Shown one piece after another: positions 8,338 to 16,874 of a stretch of DNA of 45,392 nucleotides. The stretch covers positions 1-45,392 of IMG/VR virus record IMGVR_UViG_3300036768_000657. One strand, written 5' to 3'. The notes below the pieces were generated by a model that was given only the letters and a program-made list of their open reading frames with translations, was not told where the DNA came from and ran no database searches. Position numbers and translations under genes: made by a program. Position 1 is the stretch's first letter, and each line of letters starts with the position of its first letter. Origin of the DNA: a virus.

Positions 8338-8405
8338 TCTCGCGCGCCCCCCCCGAGTCCCGGGCCCTTCTTACGCCCCCGACGGGCGGCGGCGACCATG
8401 CGGCC

Positions 8406-8669
8406 ATGGCCACGATCAAGGTCACGGCGAGGGCGGGGCGCACGGTCCCGATCCACAAATCGATCGCGACCGCTCCCGGCGCGACGCAGCTCTACCTGCG
8501 CAATGGCGAGGAGCTCGAGGTCGACGAATCGAACGCGCTCGTGCAGCGCATGCTGCGGCCCGGTGGTGACCTCGTTCGCGTCGATGCGATCGAGCCGAAG
8601 GTTGCCGAGCCGCTGCCCGCGCGCGTCGATCCCGAGCCGTTTCCGCCCGCCACGTCGAAGGAGAGCTGA
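8406..8669 (+). CDS. Small DUF2635-like protein
   Basis: This 87-residue protein begins MATIKVTARAGRTVPIHKS and has a short beta-rich core with an EELEVDESNALVQRML stretch and GGDLVRVDA. That resembles the DUF2635 proteins encoded just before the sheath gene in Mu-like phages. Its function is unknown. The proline-rich C-terminus is likely flexible. ATG 8406 was chosen over further upstream codons because it gives the family-like N-terminus. It ends three bases before the sheath start. Confidence 0.6.
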   Translation: MATIKVTARAGRTVPIHKSIATAPGATQLYLRNGEELEVDESNALVQRMLRPGGDLVRVDAIEPKVAEPLPARVDPEPFPPATSKES

Positions 8670-8672
8670 TCC

Positions 8673-10130
8673 ATGCCTGTCAATACCGGCGTCCTGACTT
8701 CGCTGCGCCGCCCGCAGACCTTCCACACCTTCTCGTATCTGCAGGGCGGCCGCGCGCTCGTGCCGCTGCCGCAGCGCCTGCTGCTGATCGGCACGATGAA
8801 GGGCGGCACCGCCGTCGCGGGCACGATCTACCAGATCAACGACGCGCAGGAGACGGACGCGCTCTTCGGCGTGGGCACGCCGCTCGCGCTCATGTGCCGC
8901 ATGGCGTTCGCGACGGGCGCGCTGCTCGGCCAGGGGCCGCAGCTCTACGCGTGCGGCGTCGCCGAGCCTGGCTCGGGCGCAGCGCACACGCAGACGTTCA
9001 CCGTCACCGGCACGGCAACCGCAAGCGGTAACGTCGTGATCCGCATTGCGGGCCGCACGCTGACCATCGGTGTCGCCGTGGGCGACGTGCAGAACACGAT
9101 CGCGTCCGCGATCAACGCAGCGATCGGCGCGCAGAAGATCAACCTGCCCGTCACTTCGAGCGTCGCGGCGAACGTCGTCACGGCGACGCACACGGTGAAG
9201 GGTATCGGCGGCCAGGACGTGATCTACGAGGTCGTCTCGACGCCCGCCGGTGTCACGGTCACCACTGCGCAGGGCGTCGCGGGCTCGGGCGTCGCGGATG
9301 AGACTGCGGCGCTCGCGAACGCCTCGGGCCCGGACTACGACGCGATCGCGCTCGAGAACCACGCGGCCGCCGACATTGCGCTCGCGCTGTCGCACGTCAC
9401 GACGGCCTGGTCGTCGAGCGAGAAGAAGTGGCGCTGGATCTTCATCGGCGAGCCGGGGACCATCGGCGCCGCGACGACGCTCGCGAGCGCCGCGAACGAC
9501 CGCGCGATCGTCGTCGTCTGCTGCGAGCAGTGCCCGAACCTGCCCGGCGAGATCGCCACGGCGGCGGCCTTCGGCATGCTGTCGCGCTCGCGTCCGAACG
9601 GCAACTGGGACGGCATGCGCCTCCCGTTGTTCCCGCCATACGACGCGTACGACTTCACGAACAGCGAGGTCGAGACCGCGCTCGCGGCCGGCGTCACGCC
9701 CCTGAAGCCCGTCGTGGACCCGCAGACGCGCGTCCAGACGCCCGGCGTCGTGAAGATCGAGAAGCTCGTCACGACGTCCACGACGCAGAGCGGCCAGCCC
9801 TTCGAGGCGCTGCGCGACATCGCGGTACCGCGGACGGGCGCCTACATCGCGCGTCAGATCGACGCGGCGTTCGCGGCCCGCTTCGGCGCAGCGGCCAACC
9901 CCGACGGGGTGCTGCTCACCGACGACACGGTCCAGCAGGTTCGCGACATGGTCGCCAACATCCTCTACGCGGCGCAGGACAACAAGATCCTGACGAACGT
10001 CGACTCGGATCTGAAGCTGCTCGTCGTCGAAAAGGACTCGAGCGCGCCCGGTCGCATCAATGTCGACGTGACCTACACCGTCGTGCTCGGCCTGCACCAG
10101 GTCGCCTTCGTCCACCGCGTCACGATCTGA
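8673..10130 (+). CDS. Contractile tail sheath protein (Mu gpL type)
   Basis: At 485 residues it is close to Mu gpL. It opens with a short extended N-terminus, then a beta-rich insertion domain (about 110-200, Thr/Val/Ala-rich), and ends in the conserved sheath C-terminal domain with DDTVQQVRDMVANILYAAQDNKIL and a final VTYTVVLGLHQVAFVHRV strand. The C-terminal arm links subunits for contraction, as known for the family. GGAG lies upstream of ATG 8673. Its presence, with the tube gene next, establishes a myovirus morphology. Confidence 0.92.
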   Translation: MPVNTGVLTSLRRPQTFHTFSYLQGGRALVPLPQRLLLIGTMKGGTAVAGTIYQINDAQETDALFGVGTPLALMCRMAFATGALLGQGPQLYACGVAEPGSGAAHTQTFTVTGTATASGNVVIRIAGRTLTIGVAVGDVQNTIASAINAAIGAQKINLPVTSSVAANVVTATHTVKGIGGQDVIYEVVSTPAGVTVTTAQGVAGSGVADETAALANASGPDYDAIALENHAAADIALALSHVTTAWSSSEKKWRWIFIGEPGTIGAATTLASAANDRAIVVVCCEQCPNLPGEIATAAAFGMLSRSRPNGNWDGMRLPLFPPYDAYDFTNSEVETALAAGVTPLKPVVDPQTRVQTPGVVKIEKLVTTSTTQSGQPFEALRDIAVPRTGAYIARQIDAAFAARFGAAANPDGVLLTDDTVQQVRDMVANILYAAQDNKILTNVDSDLKLLVVEKDSSAPGRINVDVTYTVVLGLHQVAFVHRVTI

Positions 10131-10140
10131 GGAGTCGTCC

Positions 10141-10536
10141 ATGGGTGACATCCAGAGTCAGGCAAAGCTCTTCATCGATGGCCCGTTCGGGTCGTTTCAG
10201 CTCGTCCGCGTCAAGACCGCGGACTTCGACGACGAGCGCGACGGCGAGGTCGTCACGGCGATCGGCGTCCAGGGCGGCGCCGGAGCACGCTTCAAGGAGG
10301 GCGGCGGCGAGATCAAGCTCGAGGTCTACGGCGAGCAGGGCACGCCCGAGGTCGATTACCTCGACCTGAAGAACCGCAAGGTGTTCTTCGCATTGACCCG
10401 CCAGAAGGTCGGCGGCCAGCGGCACCAGTTCCGCGGCGTCTTCGTCGCGAAGTACAGCGAGAAGGCCGACGACCAGGGCAACCACATGCTGTCCGTCACG
10501 CTCAAGTACATGAGCGTGGTCCTCCTGCCGTCGTGA
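10141..10536 (+). CDS. Tail tube protein (Mu gpM type)
   Basis: This 131-residue, beta-rich protein begins MGDIQSQAKLFIDGPFG and contains the EVVTAIGVQGGAGARFKEGGGEIKLEV region typical of tube proteins, where an acidic strand is followed by a Gly-rich turn. It stacks as hexameric rings inside the sheath. GGAG at 10131-10134 precedes ATG 10141. Its stop overlaps the following GTG as GTGA, coupling it to the tail chaperone. Confidence 0.88.
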   Translation: MGDIQSQAKLFIDGPFGSFQLVRVKTADFDDERDGEVVTAIGVQGGAGARFKEGGGEIKLEVYGEQGTPEVDYLDLKNRKVFFALTRQKVGGQRHQFRGVFVAKYSEKADDQGNHMLSVTLKYMSVVLLPS

Positions 10537-11120
10537 CGAAGCTCGGCGAGACCCTAGCAGCGCAGCCGGCGACGCCGGCGGCGAAGGCGAGCCGCTTCAT
10601 GGCCGCGCTGACGAGCTCGCGCGTGCTCGAGCCGATCACGATCCCGCAGCTCGGGATCACCGCGCTGATGACCGTCGTCGGCGCCGAGCCGCTGCTCGCG
10701 ATCGAGGCCGATCTCGCGCGGTCGATGAAGCAACGCGGTCTCGAGGCGGGCATCCTCAACGAGGGCGTGTGGGAGCTCGAACGCGCGCTGCGGACGCTTT
10801 CCCAGGCCGTGCTCGACGACTCCGACCCGGCGCACCCGCCGCTCGGCACGTTGGCCGAGTGGGGTCAGGTGCCGAAGGAGATCATCGCGGACCTCTGGCG
10901 CATGTACGCCGACCTGTGCGAGCGCCATGATCCGGGCGAGGTGGCGCTCGACGAGGAGACGATCGCAGCGCTGCGCGATGCCGTCCAAAAAAAAAACGCT
11001 CCCTTGCTGCGGTCCTTCGGTGTTCGGAGGCTAGCCGCCTTTCTGACTACTACGGACGTCCAGCTATCGAGCTCGACGACACGCGGGTCCTCGCCTGGGG
11101 ATTCGTCTCCGGAGAGCTAA
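10533..11120 (+). CDS. Tail assembly chaperone, zero-frame product
   Basis: Helical protein of 195 residues in the zero frame, located between tube and tape-measure genes exactly where tail assembly chaperones lie. Residues 1 to about 154 look like a normal folded domain. After the A10 run the zero frame becomes Ser/Thr-rich (TTTDVQLSSSTTRGSSPG), unlike its neighbours, which suggests this tail is read only when no frameshift occurs. The start is GTG 10533, overlapping the tube stop. The chaperone coats the tape-measure protein during tail assembly. Confidence 0.82.
   Translation: MTKLGETLAAQPATPAAKASRFMAALTSSRVLEPITIPQLGITALMTVVGAEPLLAIEADLARSMKQRGLEAGILNEGVWELERALRTLSQAVLDDSDPAHPPLGTLAEWGQVPKEIIADLWRMYADLCERHDPGEVALDEETIAALRDAVQKKNAPLLRSFGVRRLAAFLTTTDVQLSSSTTRGSSPGDSSPES
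10987..10996 (+). other. A10 slippery site for -1 frameshift
   Basis: Ten consecutive A are read as part of CAA AAA AAA AAC in the zero frame. A one-base backward slip enters a frame that stays open to 11197, whereas the +1 frame stops at once (TAG about 40 bases on). Tail chaperone genes of many phages carry such a site. A run of ten could also promote transcriptional slippage by RNA polymerase. Confidence 0.85.
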
Positions 11121-11197
11121 CCTTCGGCGCCTCGGACTGGCCAGCCGGGCGCTACGTAAACGTCGACGCACGGCCGCCGGAGCGCGATGGCACGTGA
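10994..11197 (+). CDS. Tail chaperone -1 frame extension
   Basis: Entered by a -1 shift at the A10 tract, this frame adds 67 residues, starting KRSLAAVLRCSEASRLSDYYG and ending in PPERDGT. It contains SDYYGRPAIELDD, GELTFGASDWPAG and a normal amino-acid composition, unlike the zero frame. The fused product would have about 221 residues, analogous to gpGT of lambda. The extension typically recruits the tail tube to the chaperone-tape complex. It overlaps the tape-measure start by 11 bases. Confidence 0.8.
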   Translation, partial: KRSLAAVLRCSEASRLSDYYGRPAIELDDTRVLAWGFVSGELTFGASDWPAGRYVNVDARPPERDGT

Positions 11198-12902
11198 CCC
11201 CAAAGCCGAAGTAGAGATCTCCGCGCACAGTCGGAACCTGGGCGCGAAGCTCAGGGAGGCGCGCGCGAAGTTCGGCAAATGGGGCGCCGAGCTGAAGAAG
11301 GAAGTCTTCGGAGACCGCTTCTTCAGCAGGGCGGGCGCGCAGGCGGTCGGAAACCTCGCATCGAACGCGATCGGCATGGTCGGCGGCTTCTTGGCCGACC
11401 AGGCGAAGGAGGCCTTCAACTACGCCGACGCGCTCAACCGCCTGCAGATCGCGGCCGACGGCACGCCCGAGCAGATGGTGGCGCTCGACAAGGCGATTCG
11501 CAGCGCGAGCGACGAGACCGGCATCAGCAAGGCGCAGACCCTCGCGGCCGCGCGGCAGTACGTCGCGCTGACCGGCGATCTCGAGGGCGCAACGGCCGCG
11601 ATCCAGACGTGGGATCGCGTGGCGCAGGCGGCGGATGCGAACGTCGCCGACGTCGCATCGACGGCGCAGGCGCTGCGCGACAACCTGAAAATCCGGCCCG
11701 CCGAGATGGAGGCGGCGTTCTCGGCGCTGATCGTCCAGGGCAAGCAGGGAGCGGTCGAGCTGAAGGACCTCGCCGGCCAGCTCGCGGTGATCTCGCCGCT
11801 GATGGCGCAGTTTGGCGGCGGCACCGGCCTCAAGGGTCTGCGCGACCTCGGCGCGACCGTCCAGGTCGTCCGCAAGGGCTTCGGCGGGACCGAGGAGACG
11901 ATCACCGGCGTGCAGTCGCTGATGACGGCGCTGATCAAGAACGCGAAGCGGTTCCAAGCCGCTGGCATCCAGGTGTTCGACAAGGACCCGAAGACAGGCG
12001 TGAAGACGCTCAAGAGCTTCGTGTCGATCGTCGACGCGATCGCCAACTCGAAGCTGATGAAGGACCCGACGAAGCTCGAGAAGGCGTTCGGCCGCGTCGA
12101 GGCGTTCCGCGCGTTCCTGCAGCTAAAGGACAATAAGGACATGCTCGATCAGCTGATCGAGAAGTCCAACGACGTCAACGCCGTGCAGCGCGACCTCAGC
12201 AAGCGCATGACGTCGCCGGCGGCGCGCGTGAAGCAGGCGTGGGAACAGGCAAAGAACGTCATCATGGATGCGTTCACGCCCGCGCGGGCCGAGACGTTCG
12301 CGAAGGCGATCATCGGCGTCGCCCAGGGCCTCGCCGGCGTCGTGAAGGGGCTCGGTTCCGTGCTCGACAAGGCCGAGGCAGTCGGCAAGGGCTGGGCGAA
12401 GATCATCGGCGGCGAGAGCGAGGAGGACCGGATCTCGCATCTCCAGGCGAAGCGCCTCGACGAGCGTCGCGCAAGAATGGGGGCGGATTTCGATCGCCTG
12501 CACCCGAACGCCACGCCCGAGGAGCGCGCGAAGGCGGTCAGCTACGAGCTTGTGTTCGAGAACATGCTGATCGACCGCCTCCAGGCGCAGATCAAGGGCG
12601 AGGCGGTCGATCGCCAGATCTACTCGGAGCAGGAGGGGCGCGGCGTCTATCGCAACGCTGGCGAGTACTCGGTCCCCGAGCTCATCGCGCTGAAGAAGGT
12701 CGTACATGGCAGCTCCGATGAGGGCCGCACGCAGCAGCTGATCGACCAGGCGATCGCGAAGGCGATCGAGAAGCAGACGCAGGCGATTACGCTGATGGCG
12801 CAGGCGATGGCGAACAAGGCGGTGCACGTGAACGTCGACGGCAACAAGCTCGTGACCGCACACCGCAACGCGGCCGATCACGCACGGAGGCCCGGTGGCT
12901 GA
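11187..12902 (+). CDS. Tail tape measure protein
   Basis: This 571-residue, mostly helical protein has an Ala/Gly-rich hydrophobic stretch (VGNLASNAIGMVGGFLADQA, about 51-70), a TP901-type core with SASDETGISKAQTLAAARQY and VAQAADANVADVASTAQALR, and a long helical C-terminal half. In this family, length sets tail length; at roughly 0.15 nm per residue the tail would be about 85 nm, a calculation from general knowledge. It is followed by an overlapping GTG of the next gene. The final segment includes VHVNVDGNKLV, common at the ends of tape measures. Confidence 0.85.
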   Translation: MARDPKAEVEISAHSRNLGAKLREARAKFGKWGAELKKEVFGDRFFSRAGAQAVGNLASNAIGMVGGFLADQAKEAFNYADALNRLQIAADGTPEQMVALDKAIRSASDETGISKAQTLAAARQYVALTGDLEGATAAIQTWDRVAQAADANVADVASTAQALRDNLKIRPAEMEAAFSALIVQGKQGAVELKDLAGQLAVISPLMAQFGGGTGLKGLRDLGATVQVVRKGFGGTEETITGVQSLMTALIKNAKRFQAAGIQVFDKDPKTGVKTLKSFVSIVDAIANSKLMKDPTKLEKAFGRVEAFRAFLQLKDNKDMLDQLIEKSNDVNAVQRDLSKRMTSPAARVKQAWEQAKNVIMDAFTPARAETFAKAIIGVAQGLAGVVKGLGSVLDKAEAVGKGWAKIIGGESEEDRISHLQAKRLDERRARMGADFDRLHPNATPEERAKAVSYELVFENMLIDRLQAQIKGEAVDRQIYSEQEGRGVYRNAGEYSVPELIALKKVVHGSSDEGRTQQLIDQAIAKAIEKQTQAITLMAQAMANKAVHVNVDGNKLVTAHRNAADHARRPGG

Positions 12903-13782
12903 CTTCTACCGCTCGAGCTTCGGCGACCTGCCGCTGTGGATCTCGCGGATCTACACGGACAAGTCGCGCTCGCAGGTGATCCACGAGCTCTCGGCCGGCG
13001 ACGACTACGTCGTGCAAGACCGGGGGCAGGCTCCGCTCAAGTCGCGGGTGACGATTCTGTTCGACTGGATGAACGGCGACGACCTGGCGCCGCTCGACCG
13101 CCTGCGCAAGTTCACCGCGCTCGTCGATGACAAGCCGCGCCTGTTCACGCACCCCGTCGAGGGCACCTTTCCCGCGCGCGTGGGCTCGTGGAACTACGAC
13201 GTCGACAGCAATGGGGTGATCTCGGGCGAAGCCGAGCTGATTCGCGTCGGCGATGTCGTCGCGGTCTCGCCAGCGGGCGCTGGCAGCCTCCCCGCTGCCG
13301 GCGGCGGCGCGGTCGCGGCGGCCGCGGACGCGCTCGACATCGAACTCGAGGGCATCGGGCAGCCGAGCGTGCTCCCCGCGCAGGCGGCCGCAGCGGTAGA
13401 CGGATGGGCCGCGCAGGGCACGCCGAACCCGCGCGACGTCCTCGCGCAGACCGGCTCGCTCACCGAGCAGCTCGGCACGCAGGCCGCTGGCTTCGAGGCC
13501 GATCTCAGCGACTGGGCGGCCTTCAAGTCGACAATCCTGCTCGCCGAGGCCGTTCGCGCGGCCGCGGAGTCGGCGACGGCCGACACCGCCTCGACGTTCG
13601 TCGTGAAGATCGGCAGTACGATCGCGCTGCGCGCGCTGGTCGCGAGCATCTACGGCGCCGACGAGGCCGATCGCCGGTACGAACAGGCGATGCAGCTCAA
13701 CGACATCGCGAACCCAGCATGGATCGAGCCCGGCACCGAGCTCGTGCTGCCGCAGTCGCCGCCCCCGCCGAGGACCGCGTAA
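12895..13782 (+). CDS. Mu gp43-like (DNA circulation) N-domain with C-terminal LysM-like module
   Basis: Residues 1 to about 120 match the DNA-circularisation N-terminal domain of Mu gpN/gp43 (ADFYRSSFGDLPLWISRI, RVTILFDWMNGDD, HPVEGTFPARVGSW). The C-terminal 60 residues read like a LysM or tail-X module: FVVKIGSTIALRALVASIYG, QAMQLNDIANP, WIEPGTELVLP. At 295 residues it is shorter than Mu gp43, so it looks like a condensed fusion of two baseplate proteins. The start GTG 12895 overlaps the tape-measure stop by 8 bases. It is probably a tail-tip or hub component. Confidence 0.78.
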   Translation: MADFYRSSFGDLPLWISRIYTDKSRSQVIHELSAGDDYVVQDRGQAPLKSRVTILFDWMNGDDLAPLDRLRKFTALVDDKPRLFTHPVEGTFPARVGSWNYDVDSNGVISGEAELIRVGDVVAVSPAGAGSLPAAGGGAVAAAADALDIELEGIGQPSVLPAQAAAAVDGWAAQGTPNPRDVLAQTGSLTEQLGTQAAGFEADLSDWAAFKSTILLAEAVRAAAESATADTASTFVVKIGSTIALRALVASIYGADEADRRYEQAMQLNDIANPAWIEPGTELVLPQSPPPPRTA

Positions 13783-13783
13783 C

Positions 13784-14944
13784 GTGGCGGCACCGCTCCC
13801 CCAGGATGGCACGCGCGCGCACCGCGTGACCGTGACGATCGGCGGCAAGCAGATCGACAACTGGCTCGACTACGAGGTGATCTCGTCGATGGTCGAGCCC
13901 GCCGACGGCTTTCGCCTGACACGGCCATTCGACCTGGACGCGTGGAAGCTGTGCCGCACCGACGAAGAGGTGAAGGTCGCGATCGACGGCACCGTGATCC
14001 TGCACGGCTACATCGATGATCGTAGTCGCCGCGCGGCCGCGGGCACGATGCAGATCTCCGGTCGCGACAAGTCGGGGCGGCTCGTCCAAGAGTCGATCCC
14101 GACCACGGGCGGGTGGGACGGCTTGAAGCTCGACGAGGCCGTCCGGCGGCTCGCGGCGCCCTGGTACACGTCGATCACCGATAGCGACGCGCGCAACCGG
14201 CTCGTGCGGCGCGGCAAGGGCCATCGAGCATCGGCCGCCAGCGAGCCGGCCGTGTTCGAGGTGAAGGGCAAGCTCGACGAGGAGCACGCCGGGCGCGTCG
14301 ATCCGGGCGAGACGCGGTGGAACGTCATCGAACAGCTCGTCTCGAGCGTCGGGCTGCTCGTCTGGTCGTCGGCCGACGGGCGCGAGCTCATCATCGGCAA
14401 GCCCAACTACAAGCAGGACGTCCAGTACCTGCTGAGGCACAGCCGCGAGCTCGGCTCGACCGTGCTCGATCTGGCCTACGACGAGAGCGTGCGTGACAGC
14501 TACGCGCTGATCGAGGTCCATGGCTCGGGCAAAGGCGACGACGACGACTTCGGCGACAACGTGTCGAGCTACTTCGGCGTCTCGAGGCAGGGCCCGAACG
14601 CCGATGGGACGGGCGACGCGTTCCTTCGGCCGAAGCGCCTCGTGCTGTCGCACAGCGCGCTCGCCGACAACGCCGAGGCCGCGCGCGTCGCCCTGCGCGA
14701 GCGCCGGCGCCGTGACTTTCGCCGCCGGCATGTGACCGCCGATGTGCCCCTCCACGGCCAGATCGTCGCTGGCACGATCCCGACGCTGTTCGCGCCGAAC
14801 ACGCTCGCCAGGGTCATCGATGACGAGCTCGAGATGGATGAGACCTGGCTGATCTATGCCTGTCGCTACCGCTGCGCGGGCCGCAAGGCCGGCGAGACGA
14901 CCGAGCTGATGCTCGTGCCGCGGGGAACGGAGTTCGTCGCGTGA
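13784..14944 (+). CDS. Baseplate hub protein (Mu gp44 / gpP type)
   Basis: This 386-residue protein fits the gp44 hub family: an N-terminal beta domain with RVTVTIGGKQIDNWLDYEV, the GFRLTRPFD segment, ISGRDKSGRLVQESI, the WNVIEQLVSSVGLLVWSS domain, and a C-terminal IDDELEMDETWLIYACRY strand pair. The trimeric hub links the tube to the central spike. The GTG start at 13784 is one base after the previous stop. The stop overlaps the GTG of the spike gene. Confidence 0.85.
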   Translation: MAAPLPQDGTRAHRVTVTIGGKQIDNWLDYEVISSMVEPADGFRLTRPFDLDAWKLCRTDEEVKVAIDGTVILHGYIDDRSRRAAAGTMQISGRDKSGRLVQESIPTTGGWDGLKLDEAVRRLAAPWYTSITDSDARNRLVRRGKGHRASAASEPAVFEVKGKLDEEHAGRVDPGETRWNVIEQLVSSVGLLVWSSADGRELIIGKPNYKQDVQYLLRHSRELGSTVLDLAYDESVRDSYALIEVHGSGKGDDDDFGDNVSSYFGVSRQGPNADGTGDAFLRPKRLVLSHSALADNAEAARVALRERRRRDFRRRHVTADVPLHGQIVAGTIPTLFAPNTLARVIDDELEMDETWLIYACRYRCAGRKAGETTELMLVPRGTEFVA

Positions 14945-15510
14945 CCTGGCGTGGTTCGGAGGAGTTCGCCAAGCAGACCGGCGCTCTCGAGCGCTTCGTG
15001 CGCGGCATGAATCGCCGGATGGTCGTCACGCTGACGAACAGCGCGCGCTGGCAGCTGCTCGGGCAGCGCGGCGGCCAGGGCGGCGACGAGGTGATCGACG
15101 CCGAGGCCTTCACCGGGATCGGCTTCTACAGCCGGCCGCCGGCGTCGGGGAAGCCCGAGGTGATCACGACCGCGATCGGCGGCAGCAAGACCACGGTGAT
15201 CGTCGCGGCGCGCGACGAGGCCACGCGCAAGGCCGTCGCGCAGATCGCCCAGGGCGAGACCGCCGTCTACAACGACAAGGCGATCATCGTCGTGAAGGCC
15301 GACGGGACCGTCGAGATCCGCCTGGTCGGCGGCGTCGCGATCGCGCTTCCGACGCTGAAGACGCTGCAGGACCTGCGCGACTCGATCCTCAGCTGGACCC
15401 CGGTCGCAAACGACGGCGGTGCGGCCCTGAAGACGAAGCTCCAGGCGCTGTTCGGCACCGGGCCGAACTTCTCATGGCCGGTCGGCACGACGGTGCTCAA
15501 GGGGCAGTAG
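14941..15510 (+). CDS. Baseplate central spike protein (Mu gp45 type)
   Basis: The 189 residues match the gp45 family: an N-terminal helix (MNRRMVVTLTNSARW), an OB-like fold with EVIDAEAFTGIGFYSRPP, then AVYNDKAIIVVKADGTVEIRL and a beta-helical tip. It forms the membrane-piercing spike under the hub. The start is GTG 14941, overlapping the hub stop. It ends with a VLKGQ segment typical for the family. The apex His/metal-binding motif is not obvious. Confidence 0.85.
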   Translation: MTWRGSEEFAKQTGALERFVRGMNRRMVVTLTNSARWQLLGQRGGQGGDEVIDAEAFTGIGFYSRPPASGKPEVITTAIGGSKTTVIVAARDEATRKAVAQIAQGETAVYNDKAIIVVKADGTVEIRLVGGVAIALPTLKTLQDLRDSILSWTPVANDGGAALKTKLQALFGTGPNFSWPVGTTVLKGQ

Positions 15511-15525
15511 CCGACGCGCTTGGGC

Positions 15526-15561
15526 GGTGATCCCGGCTGCTCGCCTAGCCTGGGGGGCGAG
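15526..15561 (+). promoter_or_regulatory. Intergenic GGTGATCCCGG element and hairpin
   Basis: The 57-base gap before the glycine-rich gene holds GGTGATCCCGG at 15526 and a hairpin (CTCGCC at 15540-15545 with GGCGAG at 15556-15561). The hairpin includes the ribosome-site purines of the next gene, so it could reduce its translation. Similar GGTGATC-containing gaps occur at 23236 and 44633. The function is unknown. Confidence 0.3.
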
Positions 15562-15567
15562 GCGACG

Positions 15568-16872
15568 ATGCTGCTGCTCACGTCTACGTCCGACAAGCTC
15601 CAGGTGATCACATCGTCGACGGCCGCGCTCGACGTCAACGCGAGCTGGATCGACGCTCCGAATCCGATCGTTGCGGCGTCGACGTACACACCGGGCCGCA
15701 ATAACACGAAGATCACCACGGCGACGACGACCGACGTCGTTCCGGCGCCGGGCGCGAGCACCGCGCGCAACGTCAAGGCGCTGAGCGTCCGCAACGTCGA
15801 TCCGGCGAACGCAAACAACATTTCGATCGTGCACACAGATGGCACGACGACCGTCGTCAAGTGGACCGGCACATTGCAGCCAGGCGATGTCGTCGAGCTC
15901 GACGAGTTCGGCAGCTTCGGCGCGACATCGCCCGTGCCACGCGACGTGCAGACATTTGCCACGCCCGGCTCATTCACATGGACGAAGCCGACCAACTTCC
16001 CCGCAAAGTTCGTCGTCGTCGAATGCATCGGCGGTGGTGGTGGTGGTGGTGGCGGCGGCGTAGCGACAGGCGCCGTGGCTCGCAAAGGCGGCGGGGGCGG
16101 CGGGGGCGGCGGGTTCATTCGCAGGCAGTTCCTCGCAAGCGACCTCAATTCGACCGAGCCTGTCGTCGTCGGCGCGGGCGGCGTGGGCGGCGCGGGCTCG
16201 GTCGGAGCCGGCTCCGGCGCAAACGGAGGCATCGGTGGAGCTTCCTCGTTCGGCGCGACGCCCTATGTGCAGGCCGGCGGCGGTGGTGGCGGCGCGGGCG
16301 GCGCTAACTCGGGCGTGGTCACCGGCGGCGGCGGGGGTGGCGGGTGGGCCTCTGGTGGCACCGGATCGACGGCCGGCGGCACATCGGGCGGTCCGGGCAC
16401 GGCAGGGGCCAGCATCGCCGGGCAGACCGGATCGACCGGGTCGACGCCGGTCGTCGCCGAGGCCGGCGGCGGCGGAGGCGGAGGATCGACGGCCGCTGCC
16501 GCCACGGCGGCTGGCGGCGCGTCGCTTTTTGGCGGCGGCGGCGGTGGCGCGGGTGGCGGCGCGACATCGACTCCCACGGCGACGAACGGCAGCGCGGGCG
16601 GCGGCACGCTAACGATGGCATCCGGAACCGGTGGTGCGCTGGGAGCCGTGGGCAATCCCGGCGGCAACGGTCAGAACGGGAACTCGATCGCGGCAGGCGC
16701 AGGAGGAGGAGGAGGAGGAGGGACGATCACCGCGAACCAGAGCGGCTTCGCCGGCGGCAACGGCGGCAGCCCCGGCGGCGGTGGTGGTGGCGGCGGCGTC
16801 GGCGAGGGCAGCGGCACGGGTGGCAAGGGCGGCAACGGCGGCAACGGGATCGTGCGCGTCTACACGTACTGA
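15568..16872 (+). CDS. Glycine-rich tail/baseplate-associated protein
   Basis: This 434-residue protein has an N-terminal beta-rich domain of about 150 residues (LQVITSSTAALDVNASW; LQPGDVVELDEF). A typical Gly-rich-domain entry follows (TFATPGSFTWTKPTNFP, then VVVECIGGGGGG). The remaining 275 residues are mostly Gly, Ala, Ser and Asn with long G runs. Such domains occur in phage tail fibres and receptor-binding tips. The gene is inserted between the gp45 and gp46-type baseplate genes, a place where Mu has nothing comparable. ATG 15568 follows a GGGCGAGG ribosome site. It is probably a host-contacting tip or adhesin, which is inference. Confidence 0.62.
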   Translation: MLLLTSTSDKLQVITSSTAALDVNASWIDAPNPIVAASTYTPGRNNTKITTATTTDVVPAPGASTARNVKALSVRNVDPANANNISIVHTDGTTTVVKWTGTLQPGDVVELDEFGSFGATSPVPRDVQTFATPGSFTWTKPTNFPAKFVVVECIGGGGGGGGGGVATGAVARKGGGGGGGGGFIRRQFLASDLNSTEPVVVGAGGVGGAGSVGAGSGANGGIGGASSFGATPYVQAGGGGGGAGGANSGVVTGGGGGGGWASGGTGSTAGGTSGGPGTAGASIAGQTGSTGSTPVVAEAGGGGGGGSTAAAATAAGGASLFGGGGGGAGGGATSTPTATNGSAGGGTLTMASGTGGALGAVGNPGGNGQNGNSIAAGAGGGGGGGTITANQSGFAGGNGGSPGGGGGGGGVGEGSGTGGKGGNGGNGIVRVYTY

Positions 16873-16874
16873 TC

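Noticed and set aside
8232-10151. A 639-codon minus-strand ORF across the sheath gene
   Set aside because: It mirrors the sheath reading frame and has the repetitive Arg/Asp/Val composition of antisense frames.
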